A stretch of 64,000 bases of DNA from Persicaria tinctoria (GCA_037127255.1 JBANSL010000014.1:65301646-65365645), one strand, 5' to 3'; positions 37,516 through 50,300 are shown, counted from the first letter of the stretch. Made by a program: numbers and translations. Notes: generated by a model not told the origin, from the letters alone.

Positions 37516-37750
37516 CTCCCTCCGTTCCACAATACATGTCCTTTTACTTTTTGACACGCTTTTTAATGAGCGAAAAACTCTATAAAATATTAATTTTTCA
37601 TTAATTATTTTTATATAATTTGATACTTATTACTAATACGTATCAAATTATATAAATTAATTAATTACAAAATTAATAATTTAATGAGTTTTTCGTTTCT
37701 TAAAAAGAGTGCCAAAAAGTAAAGGGACGTGTATTGTAGAAGGGAGGGAG
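37516..37750. mobile_element. Stowaway MITE (Tc1/mariner), 235 bp
   Basis: Ends CTCCCTCCGTTCCACAATAC and, inverted, CTCCCTCCCTTCTACAATAC, TA target duplication on both sides, long inverted arms. Classic plant Stowaway. Confidence 0.93.
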
Positions 37751-38204
37751 TAATTTCCATCCTAGATCTACTCCATATATAGATATTACATCGGTCCACT
37801 CTAATAATTACACTATAAACCTAAAATATGTTGGTGTACAACTTAGCGAGAATAGTAAAAACTTGTAAAGTGAGGATCTCCGCGAGGTGTAAAGGCAAAA
37901 CACTGACGGAGAGGGCTTGGGTAAAGATTATTAGCAAATAGATTGAGATGAATTAATGAGACGTTAATGAGATGATAGATAGAGTGGTGGTAAGGTTTTA
38001 GAGGGTAGAGCAATTTTTTGGAGAGATACTCGATCCCCTTTTGTGATAGGATCGGAAAACGTAGGTTGAGAGCATCCGTCGAGATGCTCTCCTTTTATAC
38101 ATTTCGCATTCGTTTTTATATAGATTTACCTCTTCCAAAAAAAAGATATGTTCACATGTTTATACTGCTCTGTCAAGCCATCTATTTATATATCTATTAA
38201 TGTC

Positions 38205-38455
38205 TTACACGGTGTGTTGTGGACCTTGTGGTTAATTCTAAGGAAAAAAAATCATGCGAATTAAAATAATATATTGCCATAATCTATAAAAAGTTATAGT
38301 AAGCCATACTTTACACATAAAAATCGGTACATGGTGTCTTACATGACGAGTTGTAGTTGATTCTAGGGAAAAAAATCATGTAAAAAATATATTAAAATAA
38401 TATATTATCATAATTTATAGAAAGTTGTCATAAGTCACAATCTACACACGCACAA
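38205..38455. repeat. Tandem duplication, about 125 bp x 2, diverged
   Basis: ACGGTGTGTTGTGGACCTTG... and ATGGTGTCTTACATGACGAG... begin two units that share GAAAAAAAATCATG, AAAATAATATATT and ATAATTTATAGAAAGTTGTC-like text in order. Confidence 0.65.
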
Positions 38456-38901
38456 CACACATGCACACCAATATTTTAGTTAATTGATAAAAAAAAATGT
38501 AAATAAAAACTGTTTCATAGTCATACTTGCCAAATATATTAATAGATGTTATTTTTATTATATCTAGATAATTTTTTGTTAGAAAAAATTATTTATATTG
38601 AAATTAATTATTTGATAGTTTTAATTTTGTTTAATTAATTATATATATTATTATTTTTGGTAGAATAAATTATTTATATCTATATGAAATTTTCTTTTAT
38701 ATTTTCCACACATTTTGATCGTTATTAGGTTAATTTTTACATGTTAATTCAGATTTATTGTTTGTGATATATTTTTAAAGTTTTTTTTTTATAGATAATA
38801 GATGTAAATTTAGAATATTGTGTTAACATATTTCCGTTCATGGGATGAGATGCACACTAGTTGGTCATACTTGTGTTTCTTTTTATATATTGATAATATC
38901 A

Positions 38902-39294
38902 GGAAAAATGACCAAAAATAGTATTAATTAGTACTGATATTAAACCAAAAATAATACGAACTTTAAAATTGGCAATTTTATATACAAACTATCGCCCTAT
39001 GAACAAACAATAATATCGATGTGTTTTTTTTGGGAAATTTTAAGCCAATTTTGCCACGTGTGCGTCGGAAATACATGTGGCATAGGTTTTTTTACATTTC
39101 ACTACCTGTCGAAAAAAATACATACTTCAGGGAGTGACAAATTTGGTCGAAATTTTCACCGAAAAATACATCTATATTATTTTTGGTTAATAAGGTGATA
39201 GCTTGTAGTCCTTGTACGTATATAAAATTATCAAATTTGAAGTTTGTACTATTTTTTGTTCAAGATAATTGGTATTATTTTTGACCATTTTTCC
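38902..39294. mobile_element. Mutator-like MITE, 393 bp
   Basis: Ends GGAAAAATGACCAAAAATAG and, inverted, GGAAAAATGGTCAAAAATAA. Flanks ATAATATCA and ATAATATAA give a 9-bp TSD with one mismatch. Inner arms (TTATATACAAACTA versus its inverse near 39220-39240) are also paired. Confidence 0.85.
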
Positions 39295-39769
39295 ATAATA
39301 TAATAATTAGTCACTATGGAAAATAGATGAATAAGCACTTAATTATTATTTCACTCTTGACTAGAGATTTTCCGTTTGAGATAAGAGAATAATATAATTC
39401 GACGCTCACATAACACAAATATCAATACTGAGATTTAAAATTTCGATTTTTCTATCTCATGCCCCAATTTAGTGTCTTATCCTATGCCGGATAGAAAAAA
39501 TGTTAAAAGTTTAACCTTCTTGTAGATACAAATGTCTCATTGGGCTCGTTTGTTTCTAAAGGAGGGAATGGAAAAAAAAGAAATTAAATTTTACATATAA
39601 AATGTACATAATTATCATTTTCTATGAGCCTAGAGGAGGGGATGAGGAAAATCATTAGAGCATTATAGGAGAAATAGTTACTCTTCTTAAATATTCTGTA
39701 GTATTTATATTTATATAAACACTCCAGCACCGTGGGCAGTAAATATAAATATATCCATGCTAACTTAAG

Positions 39770-40275
39770 CCTTTTCGTCTGACTTAATTGCTTTTACCCT
39801 TAACCCGTTTCATTTGATCTTGGTTTATTTTGCCCGTTAGAGTGGAGTCGTTTCTTGGGTGCGACTTCGTTTAGTTCCGGATGAAGTGCAGTCTCGGGCG
39901 CCCTATTGTTCGAGTTGACCGTGGCAGTGTTCGTGATTCTCGGAGATCTCTCATCTAGGTGGGGGAACGTCGTTGATCCACACTTCCCCAGGTGACACCC
40001 TTTCCGATGGGTTTCTGCATCTGTCTCCCCGGCGTCGAGTCGTCGTGTCAGTCCATCGACTTTCCCATGTTCTTGGCATTCGCAGCTTCCACTCGGAGTT
40101 CTTCGACTGTCTCTCTTCTGGTCTTCTTGCTGAGATCCTGTGTTTTCAGGTTTTCTTTTATATTTTGCTTTTCTGGTTGTATCATGACGGTTAGTCCGTT
40201 TGTCGTTTTCTTTTGGCCTCTCGTTGTCCTAGACTTCAGTTGAAGTCTGGGACTTCGAATTATTTCCGGTTAAAA
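39770..40275 (+). repeat. LINE/SINE-like dispersed repeat with poly-A tail
   Basis: A GC-richer block ends in TTCCGGTTAAAAAAAAAAA. Its front half (TGCGACTTCGTTTAGTTCCG, CGTTGATCCACACT) is repeated inverted at 58860-59130. Its tail (GACGGTTAGTCCGTTTGTCG, GGCCTCTCG, then poly-A) resembles tails at 58665 and 59680. A 3' tail plus dispersed copies suggests retroposition by LINE machinery; no RT frame is present. Confidence 0.55.
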
Positions 40276-41409
40276 AAAAAAAGCTACTCTTCTTAAAATT
40301 AGAGAATGAAATAAGGAAAAAAAATTATTCAAAAAAATAGAAGATTGGAGGTAATAGACTAATAGTTAGATAGAATAATAACTAATAAATCTTAACTTAA
40401 ATATAAATTAGATTTATGGAGTAAACCACTAACTTTGGCTATAAAAAAAAACAAACGGGGTACAAGTATATAAGACCAGTAAACTACTTTTATTGACTTT
40501 GTATCATCAATCTCGTCGGGCTTTAATAATCAACAGGTTTGATTTACATTAAGATTTTATATAATATAATATATAAAAAAAATAGAATTAAAAAAAAAAA
40601 AGTGAATTTGTGGGGATGGATGGAAGTAAATTTTGGAAGCCAGTTAACTGTCGCATAGAATCTGTTCTCACACTCTCTCGAAAAACAGGGATGAGCAAAT
40701 CGAAGAAATTGAAAATGTTTTAGAAAAAATTGAAGCCGGCAAACACTTCGGGTCGCTCCCGGCTTGTCGGCTCGGCGGAGTGCGGCTGAGGAAGCCGGTC
40801 TCCGTTTCCTCGTCATCTCTTGCTTCCTCCTATCCCGAAAACCGAGCTCCTCCGCCTCTTCTCAATATTTCATCCCAACCACCCAATTCAACACTATTTA
40901 CAAATCAGTGCCCATATTTTTATGGAAATTAATTCCTTGCCCTTACCAAGATAAAAAAGGATTCATAAATTTGGGGCAAGGACACTTGTTAGATAGGGGA
41001 GGTAAATTGGGAGCATGGGGAAGGAAGGACCAAGCGGAGGAATGGGGTAAAGGAATAGCAAGCAACAGGAAATCAATTTAATGGTGTAAGTAAAGTATTC
41101 CATATGTTCACTTTCACATATCACAATTACAACTATTATATTTGTATATTTATGGAATGAAATTCCATATGCTATTGCTATTTTTACTTCTTTAGTATCA
41201 TGTATAGACTTCCAAATAATAATTCATTGTCAATTTTAATTGCAATTTTTTACCCTCTTTAAAATAATCATTTTTTACAAGTTACACCCCATGCCTTTGT
41301 ATTTAGTGTTACATTCTCCTTTGTCCCACCCATGTCTCCCCCTCTCTTTGTTTGGGGCCTTATACTTTTATTTTTATTTTTATTAGGAGAGAATTCGGGA
41401 AAACGAACT
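40276..41409. other. No gene seen
   Basis: AT-rich, with one GC-richer patch at 40730-40860 (GCCGGCAAACACTTCGGG...) that has no convincing ORF or repeat ends. Confidence 0.3.
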
Positions 41410-41826
41410 CTACCCGGCAACATCCTTTTTAATGAGATCTAAAAGACCTATATCGTTGTGAATATCGACACTCCAAGCAGAGTGACAAATGTCTGCAACA
41501 TTATCAGTCATTATGTTGCCTAAACGGGGAACATGAAAGAAGGAAACTTCTTTCAAAGTCGATAAAAAGAGTTTAACATCTAACATGATCAATTCAATTT
41601 CTCAATGACATTTAGATTTTTGGTTGAGGTGGTTTATAATTATACTAGAATCACATTCAATGTGGATTTTGTCGATGTGGAGTCGAGTAGCGTGTTGGAT
41701 TCCCAGTTTAAGGGCAAGAGCTTCCGCTTTTAGGGGACTTTGTTTACCAAGTTTTTTATAGCATATTTGTATTGGGCGTCCTTTCCAATCTCGGATTATG
41801 AGGGCCTTATATATTATTAAATGCAT
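41410..41826 (-). pseudogene. LINE RNase H (RVT_3) fragment
   Basis: The minus strand reads IIRDWKGRPIQ, SPLKAEALALKLGIQHA and KIHIECDSSIIINHLNQ (41826-41602), then after a frame break FFHVPRLGNIMTDNVADICH (41592-41410). This is the ribonuclease H-like domain found at the 3' end of plant L1 LINEs, with the conserved Glu/Asp positions still visible. It is isolated, so a 5'-truncated insertion. Confidence 0.8.
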
Positions 41827-43146
41827 TTCTATTTCCTCCTACATTTTGTTTAGTTTAAATATTTTAATGATGTATTAAAGTATATCTAGCTAAATTTAGA
41901 GGTACAAATTTGGCATTTCTTAGAATATCTCAAACAGATTTTCCATTTTGGGTATTTTGAGTTTTTTTTTTGAGAATTTTAAGGCTTTTATGGTCCAACA
42001 AATTCTCCATATCGCATTCTCCAAAATAGTAAAACAATAGAAAAAATAGAGTCTTTTTCAATTATGTAGTGTTGTTCAAAACTAAATGATTCTCCAAATC
42101 TTCAAAATAGTAAGCGGTTGGAATTAGATCAAAAATAATTTGAATAATATGTATTTTATTTATCCGTTTTGAAAATCTTTTAGAAAGTTGTTGCAGATGG
42201 TTTTACAAAACCAAAATGTATTTTTGTAGAGAAAAAAGTAGATTAAATATCTTAAATCTTTAATATAGTTGTGTTAACTACCCAAAGTATACAATTTTTG
42301 TCAAAATATCATAACCTTTAGGATATGATATGCAGTTGGTTATGTAAGTCTCACCTTCAACAAAATATAAAGAAAATCTTGCAAATTGGCATACATCTCG
42401 AACTCTCAAACCTATAAAAAAAAATCTAGCATCCAACAAACTAGAGTACGATGGCAGTGAACCGTTGTGTACATTGTGTGTTCTCAAGCCTTGAGTCAAG
42501 GCTTTGTAAGTGTGGTGTAATATTGTGTACACAACCATACCTTGGTCTATAAAAGGACCTGATTGAGGAAGGCTCATTTGAGTATGTTGAATAATAAGCC
42601 AAATTACCTATTCTACTCCCCTGTCTCCTTATAACTCTCTTCCTCTCTGTAATGAGGCTGTCTCTCTCACCGTATTCTTCTTCTTCTTCGATCTCTCTCA
42701 TTCTCACTTACCTTCATCACCAGTCATATCCGACGATTGCCTACTCGGATTTACACTGTTATGATCTAGGATCATATAACATGAATACAACTACTTATAG
42801 ATGTACAACAAAGTTTCAAATTAAGAGCGCGTTTGATTAACAAATAAAAATTCCATGAAGTTTAAAAACCTAGGAACTAATATAGATATATGTGTTTGAT
42901 TGCATTTTTAGAAAGCAAGTAAGTTGCAATTCCATCATTTTTTATGGAAAAAATCGATCAAATGTCCTTTTTACATTTATAGGAATTACAATTCATTTGA
43001 ATATTGAATTTATGGAAGTAACTTTCCAGAAAATATACTTTTTACATTCAACTTATTCAACCAAATAAGGCCCGAGAAAAACATTCCATATTGTTCCAAT
43101 GTCAATTGTAAAATAATAATAATAATTAAGGAGGTAAAAAGTACTA
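41827..43146. other. No gene seen; promoter-like segment at about 42545-42720
   Basis: GTCTATAAAAGGACCTGATT at about 42545, followed by a CT-rich stretch and TGTTATGATCTAGGATCATA near 42760, has the look of an LTR promoter/R region, but no second LTR, PBS or TSD was found. A weak Tourist-like pair (ATATCTCAAAC at about 41925 and an inverse near 42195) is also possible. Confidence 0.2.
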
Positions 43147-43147
43147 C

Positions 43148-43383
43148 TACCTCCGATCCAAAATATATGTAGTTTGACTTTTTAACATGTATTTTAATGA
43201 GCTAAAAACTATATAATATATTAAATTTTTTATTATTATTATTTTACAATTTAATACTTATTACCAATAAATATTAAATGGTAAAAAAATAATTGAAAAA
43301 AGTTAATATTTTATATAGTTTTTAGCTTCTTAAAATATGTGTTAAAAAGTTAAACGACACTTATTTTGAATCGGATGGAGCAG
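43148..43383. mobile_element. Stowaway MITE, diverged, about 235 bp
   Basis: CTACCTCCGATCCAAAATAT on the left and, inverted, CTCCATCCGATTCAAAATA on the right; the inner arm AGCTAAAAACTATATAATAT pairs with ATATAGTTTTTAGCTTCTT. The same arms occur in the MITE at 45326. Confidence 0.85.
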
Positions 43384-44216
43384 TTGATATGATAATTTTC
43401 ATCTATTTGAATAGTAGAAGGTGGATATACATAAAATTTGGTTTATGAGATACACTCGCTCATGGTGAGATTTTGGTTCTAGTCAATCACAACGTACACA
43501 TCCTAATAAAGGTTAGAACATTTTACAACATCATATATAGTTTAGGGTAAAAACTCAACTATATATATATTCTCAAGGACATTTATTACAATCTTCTCTT
43601 ATTAATTTTATGAAGCAAACAATGCAAGAGATCAATGTTAATATATACGGTATTAAATAATCACATACATATACTTGCAACCTAATCAAATTGATTGAAT
43701 ATATAGTATAAGAGATTGGAGACAAAGGACCGTGTATTATGTAAAGGTAAACCCTAGCTATACCTATATATACACATAGCTATAGGTAGCTAAATGTAGT
43801 ATCTACAATTCTATAAGCCCTTAGTTTGGATCTTCATGTACGTATGGATTGGGGGCCTTGGGGAAATTGCATGTGGGTATGTGGGATTCATGTCTAAATA
43901 AATAAAAATCCTCTCTAATATCCATCTAATTACACATATAATTGCACATCAGTCCCAAAAATTAAACATTGCTATTGATAATGGATCATTGATAAGAAGT
44001 TAAATATATTTTCCAACCATAAGATCGAAGATAAACTTTTGGCCGTAAATGCCAAATATTATTTTAAAAAAAATTAATCCACCGTGTATTAATTTATATA
44101 TCAATTACTATAAATGGAGCTTTTTTTTATTTATCAATAAAAGGCTCCAAACATTTGAAGAGAAGGTTTTTGCAAATAAATGACACAAATTATGCAGTAA
44201 TTAATAAGGAAAGAAT

Positions 44217-44447
44217 ATGAACAAGTATAGTGTCCACAATAAAGAATTTTCAATACAAGAACAATCAAATGCAAAAGCAACCCTCGCCAAAGGAAGATCA
44301 TTAGATGAAGAAAATTCGAGAAAGGTGTTTTCAAGCTCAATTTTAATGGTGTTAAATCTTTGTCTTCTTGTGCTTCTACATGCTTCGTCGATTAGAGATG
44401 ATGACGGAGGATTGATCGCTTGCGATGCCAGAAGATGCAGGAATTAA
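44217..44447 (+). other. Small ORF with hydrophobic segment, doubtful
   Basis: A 76-codon ORF contains SSSILMVLNLCLLVLLHASS followed by RDDDGGLIACDARRCRN. An internal ATG (44347) would give 33 aa that starts with a signal-peptide-like run. Plausible as a secreted microprotein but just as likely chance; there is no family match I recognise. Confidence 0.15.
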
Positions 44448-44486
44448 GTTGTCGGCGCTTTAGGCATAAGGCAGTTGGTCTGCAGC

Positions 44487-44841
44487 TAGGGCTGTTATAT
44501 GAGCTGAACGACTCGAGCTCGTTCACTTATTTAAATAAGCCGAGCTTGAACAACATTTTAAGCTTGGTTGAAAGCGCGGCTCGTTCGATTAAAGCTCGAA
44601 TAGCTCGAATTTTATGAAATTTCTAATTTTTCCTTTAAATTAATATGTTATAACCAAGTAGAATTATTTAAAAGCTCGAAAGAAGCTCGGCTCGAACTCG
44701 TTCATTTCCTAAACAAGCCAAGCTTGATCAAAATAAAAAGCTCGTTTAAAAATTGGGCTTGATTCAGCTCAAACTCGTTTAACAAACGAACCAAGCTTGA
44801 ACATGTCAAGCTCGGCTCGTTCGGCTCGAATAACACCCTTA
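44487..44841. mobile_element. hAT MITE, relative of the 5141-6837 element, 355 bp
   Basis: It opens TAGGGCTGTTATATGAGCTG and closes, inverted, TAAGGGTGTTATTCGAGCCG, matching the ends of the 1.7-kb element. Both share the subterminal string CATGTCAAGCTCGGCTCGTT near the right end. A clear 8-bp TSD is not visible (left TCTGCAGC, right TGATCTGT), so one end may have eroded. Confidence 0.8.
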
Positions 44842-45325
44842 TGATCTGTAGGCTGCAGATAGGTTGACACCCCAAATTTTTACCTTGTATCACCCAGAAC
44901 AAAAAAAAGGTAAAGAATTTTCAACAATTATACAATTTACACATATCATGTTTTTTAGACTTTAACTTTAAAAACCAATGTCCCCATATACAAGCAACAA
45001 TGTAATTCAACAAATATATATTCTACAATTGGGGATGTCAAATGCACTAATTAACACATCCATATAAAGTTAATAAAAAAGAAATTACAACTGAAAATAC
45101 ATATTAATTACTAGGATTTTGACAATATATATAGCTCTTTTGAGGGGGCCTAAATTGCAACTATATATGTACTTAATTAATGTCCAAGAGTGCAATTTCC
45201 CCATTCAACAGTGTCCTGTTTGTATATAGGATAGGTAGGCAAGCTTTGCATTGATATCTGAAAATTGAAACCCTAATGATCCCCTCCACATGTGAATGCT
45301 CAAGATCTTCATCTACTGTTTCTTA

Positions 45326-45561
45326 CTCCCTCCGTTCAACAAAACTTGACGTTTTACTATTCATGCACGCTTTTTTATGAGCTAAAAACTATATAAAATA
45401 TCGACTTTTTAAATAATTTTTTTTAACAATTTCGTAGTTATTATTAATAAGTACAAACTTGTTAAAAAAAAAAATTTTAAAATGAATATTTTATATAGTT
45501 TTTATCATTCTAAAAAAGCGTACGTGAATAGTAAACGACAAGTTTTGTTGAACGGAGGGAG
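45326..45561. mobile_element. Stowaway MITE, 236 bp
   Basis: Ends CTCCCTCCGTTCAACAAAAC and its exact inverse at the right (GTTTTGTTGAACGGAGGGAG, one base short), with TA on both sides. Near-identical ends suggest a fairly recent insertion. Confidence 0.95.
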
Positions 45562-46246
45562 TATTTCTCTTATTGGGATGATTGAACACTTAATTTTATA
45601 TTGTAGTTTCAATAGTATATATATATAGTTTCATCCACAATATACATACATATATATATATTATCTATCTAGTACAAGTAATTTGAAGATCCTCATGTTA
45701 CTAATTTTTTATTTAATTTTTCGGTTGACCACCATAGTTTCCTAATTAATTACCTTTATGGTTCCCAAGATGCCACGAGTGTGTTAGGCTGCAACCATGC
45801 ATGTTCACCACTTTTCCTAGCCATGTCTTGCTTTGTGATTTCCAAACATCTCTTTGTCATTAAAGGATCCAATGACCAATTAAAATTGCCCTTCAAAATA
45901 TGGTGAAAAATCACAACTTTAAAACCTATGTATGCATGATATATTATTATTATGTATCTTTGTATATATTAAGTAGATCGATTACTATCTAGGTATTTTC
46001 TAATTTGTCTTATTGTTAAATGTCTTTAGAAATCATAAGTTTTTTAAAATAAAACTATCATGCTTTTTTTAAATTAAAATAAAATTATCAAGGCACAAAA
46101 TAATTGAAATACTAATCTTAAGTAATTGAAATGCTTAAACTCAAAAAATGCTTAAACTCAAATGCTTGAAATATCAGGGAAAAATAATTGAAATACTAAT
46201 CTTAAGTAACAACAAATGCTTAAACTAAAAAATTGTTAGTGAACTT

Positions 46247-46450
46247 GTGTTAGGGTTGTGCATAACCGAGTATCCGACACGACACGACATGGTATGTCGG
46301 ATACATGAAACTGATAACACTGAAAAAGCCGATCCGAATACGACACGATAATTAAGTACCGGGTATTCAAAACAAAAACACGAAACAGTTTCGTGTCGGA
46401 TACCTGGGTATATAACACGACACGGCCATTTATAAAATAAAATAAAAACT
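46247..46450. repeat. CGACACGACACG-type repeat, probably hAT-derived
   Basis: TTAGGGTTGTGCATAACCGA is followed by many GACACGACACG/CGTGTCGGATAC motifs in both orientations, which resembles the subterminal repeats of non-autonomous hAT elements. Only the left end is recognisable. Confidence 0.45.
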
Positions 46451-46617
46451 TTTTTTCTGAATGTTTTGGCCTGCAGTGCCCGTACAGTACCAAAACTATG
46501 AAGCAACATTGCAACAACTAGCAACAACATTGAGCATTGAACAACCAACAATCATTCAATCCCTAAATTAGGCTGAAGCAAGCATTATAAAGTTTTGAAG
46601 CAAACCAATTCGACTTC

Positions 46618-46826
46618 TAGAGTTTCGACAACTTGGACGGTAGTGTTGCGGGAGGCTGAGGGAAGGGTGGGGGTTCGGAGTTGTCGAATCCGAGAAGGTA
46701 TGTGGCGATGGTGCAGTAGCCGAAGATGGCAAGCATCATCTTGTGGTGGATGGCACTAGGAGTACCAAACCTTCGGGAAGTTGTGAGGAAGAGGACGACA
46801 TCATGGTGGACTAATTGTACTTCTAA
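46618..46826 (-). pseudogene. Coding-looking fragment, unknown
   Basis: One minus-strand frame is open and protein-like: LVHHDVVLFLTTSRRFGTPS, AIHHKMMLAIFGYCTIATYL, LGFDNSEPPPFPQPPATL, then PSKLSKL and a TAG at about 46618. Composition (hydrophobic helix, then Pro-rich tail) is unlike the surrounding AT-rich DNA. No start or partner exon is evident, so I treat it as a gene fragment, possibly carried in with a transposon. Confidence 0.25.
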
Positions 46827-47328
46827 AGAAGATTAGATGCCACATCTAAATGTGGACCACGTTGAATTGAACGTGGATTTACGAGAAGTGATTTGTGATG
46901 TATCTACCCTTAAAAAATGGACTATGTAATGAATTGACAAAAATGACTAAAAATATATTTTGTATACGTGTAAAAAAAATATATATATATATATAATAAT
47001 AATAATTTTATATAAATTATGCTAACTATTTAGGAAAGAAAAGATAATTATGTGCTAGTACTCCGAAAAAATAAACAGGCCCAATCCAAATTGGGCCCAA
47101 TATGAATGGGCCAAGGCTCCGATTCGCTCCACCCGTACCCGGTGGCCGCCGGGTCAACGTTTTTCTCTTTCCTTTTTATGTCGTTTGCCAAATCACGAAA
47201 CCAGATCAATGCAAGGAAAAGTGCGCTCATAGCAATTAGCAACGGAAAGCCAAAGTGAGAAAAACCCCAATCAAAACTCTCAAAATCGTATCTTTCCAGG
47301 ACCCTTTGCTCTCATCGAGCCTTCAACA

Positions 47329-47355
47329 ATGGTAATCGGAAGGCTTCAATTGTGA
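47329..47355 (+). other. Candidate upstream ORF before LST8
   Basis: ATG GTA ATC GGA AGG CTT CAA TTG TGA (8 codons) ends 31 bases before the LST8 start. Whether it is in the mRNA depends on the unknown transcription start. Confidence 0.35.
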
Positions 47356-47386
47356 ACAGGGAAGGTGAAGGTGAAAGTGATCGAAG

Positions 47387-50300
47387 ATGAGTCAACCTTC
47401 GGTGATTTTAGCGACCGCTAGCTACGACCACACCATTCGATTTTGGGAAGCGGAGAGTGGCAAATGCTATCGGACTATCCAGTATCCCGATTCCGTAATT
47501 TCCCCTTTCCAAAGCTCTTGCCTTTGAAGTTGCTACTTTGTGATTTTATTGCAATTGACTTACTGTTTGCTTGGTTCTTCCATTTCGTTGATTTTTATGG
47601 TGTTTCAGCAAGTGAATCGGTTGGAGATTACTCCAGAAAAGCGCTACTTGGCTGCGGCTGGGAATCCACACATTCGTTTGTTCGATGTTAATTCAAACAG
47701 CAATCAACCTGTATGTTGAATTGCCTTCATCTTCTTCTTTTTTTGTGTGTGTTTTGGATCCATGTGGGTATAAAAAATGCTTACTTGATGAAAAATTGGC
47801 AGGTGATGAGCTATGATTCACATACGGGTAATGTCATGGCGGTTGGGTTTCAGTGTGATGGAAAGTGGATGTATTCCGGGTCAGAGGATGGCACCGTAAA
47901 GATTTGGGATCTTAGGTTAACAACCATGTCAAAACTTTAAACATTTCTTCTTGCATTATTTAGTGATATTAGCTTATGGCAGTGTGGTTTTGGATTCATT
48001 TTAGGGCTCCAGGTTGTCAAAGGGAATACGAGAGCCGCGGTGCTGTCAATACTGTTGTTTTGCACCCAAATCAGGTGAGGGATTAAGTCCATGTTGATAT
48101 GTTCTACTTCTCCCATGCTTTTTTATTTGCTGAATTTCTTGCTTCCTTGAAGTTTAGGAATAAGTTGTTTGAAATGATATGTTGGTCTCTTTCGGGGTTT
48201 GATCCCATTCTAAGGAGGCTTTGCATTCTGTAAAAATCTTCTACAGTCAATTTGAGAATTTTGACAATTGTTATCGAATAAATGTATTTTGAAATATTTT
48301 TGGGCGGAATTATAGTTGTATAACTATGTTTCTATAGTTTGAATAAATGTCTTCGGGTGAAAATCTATTTTACGCTTGTATTTACACGAACTAGCTAGCT
48401 TTGATTCTATGAACTTGGGTTTATCAGTATCACAAGCTTTGGATTGGCGATTCTGATTCTTACATACTTTTTCAAGTTCTATTTTCATTCTTGTAGCTAT
48501 ATGGTTATCTGTGAATGCTGATACATTTATGTATATGTTGCTTTGTGAAGAACATTGTTGCCTATTCTCATTCTCATGTTTTCTTGCAGACTGAATTGAT
48601 GCTTTGTGAAGAACATTGTTGCCTATTCTCATTCTCTTGTTTTCTTGCAGACTGAATTGATATCTGGGGACCAAAATGGCAATATTCGTGTTTGGGATTT
48701 GACAGCAAATTCATGCAGTTGTGAACTGGTACATTAATTTAATAAAATGTTTATTTGCAATATTTGTTTGCATTATTGGATAATGACGTTTACTAAAATT
48801 TCCAGCTCCAATTTTTATTCCTAGATATTCTCTAAGATTATTTCTTGCACCTCCAAACTGTGTAGTATAGTTCCTGTTTCAGGGTCGTAACATAATTTAG
48901 TTGTACTTGCATTTGGACATAATATAATTCAACTAGCAGATTTGCATTATATAGGTTTTGGAAACATTGTTCCTAAATAATCTTTGAATGGATGGGCGGG
49001 GAAAGGGTTGCTAAATTGCATCTCAATCACATCTCAGGTGCCAGAGGTTGACACTGCAGTGAGGTCCTTGACAGTAATGTGGGATGGGACAATGGTTGTT
49101 GCTGCCAATAATCATGGAACATGTTATGTTTGGCGTTTGATGCGTGGAACTCAGGTACATTTTTTTTCCTGATCTTACCTTATTATGACATTTTATTTCC
49201 TGGTCTTACCTTATTATAGAAAAAGCGTATGTTATTACCCCTATATCTGTCCTTTTGTTGTAGACAATGACAAACTTTGAGCCACTTCATAGGCTTCAAG
49301 CCCACGACGGATACATTCTCAAGTGTCTGTTATCACCTGAATTTTGTGAGCCAAACAGGTTTGATTCTGACAACTCTCTTATTCTGTCCTGCCATGTTAT
49401 CAGTGTTTATTTGGTTTACTGATGAACGTTTGCATATCTTTCCTATCTGAAAATTCACACTTTTGTTTAATTAAAAAAAAAATCACACTTGTGATGGGTG
49501 TGGTGTACAAACTACAAATGTTATAAACTATCCAATATAAGCTTGAGTTGTGTTTTTATCCTTCCCCTCTTCTAATTCGTTTCAATTCCCCCAAACACCC
49601 TATTGTAGTCCTTAAATCTGGATTAGGATATGAGAGATAGATTCATGTACAAACACATAGAAATCAAAGGAAATAGGGAGATCTAACTGGATTGAACGAG
49701 AGATAGGTAACAACACTGTTAAACAGGGAAGATACGCCAACCAAAGGCAGATACGCCTCTTTGGATCATATCATTTGATGAGTGCCCTTATTTATACTAG
49801 TAGCTTCCCCTTGATTCCCCTAACTGTCTGATTCCAGAAGCATCTGGCTTTCTCTTCAAAATTCTGTCTGTGTCACCCTTTCTCCTCAAAAAAGGGTAAG
49901 AAGATATGTACATCCCTTTCAAGTTTCAACTATAAAGCAAGAATGCGCTAGCACTTTGGGTCTGATTGGATCGCTGTGCATTATGATGTATAACGCACAT
50001 TATTGCATTATAATATGAAATTTAATATATTATAATGTAATATCGTACATTATATAAATCATAATGTACGGATATCCAAACAAACCCTTTGTTTTTCATG
50101 CCACTATTGCTTCATAGTTCATATGTCCATCCATTCATGTGAACGCAGATACAGCGCAGATACGCTGTATCTGTTTACTAGTCGTGCCAATAAAAACTCG
50201 GCCTTATATTTGCGTAGAGCATAGATCTTTCTCAGTTCAAAGTTCCCGATTCTTTTCTAAGAACTCGTAAGCTGATTTATTTGCCAGTTAGTAGCCTCTT

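Noticed and set aside
42540..42840. Solo LTR with TATAAAAGG promoter
   Set aside because: No TG...CA limits, TSD or second copy found; kept only as a note.
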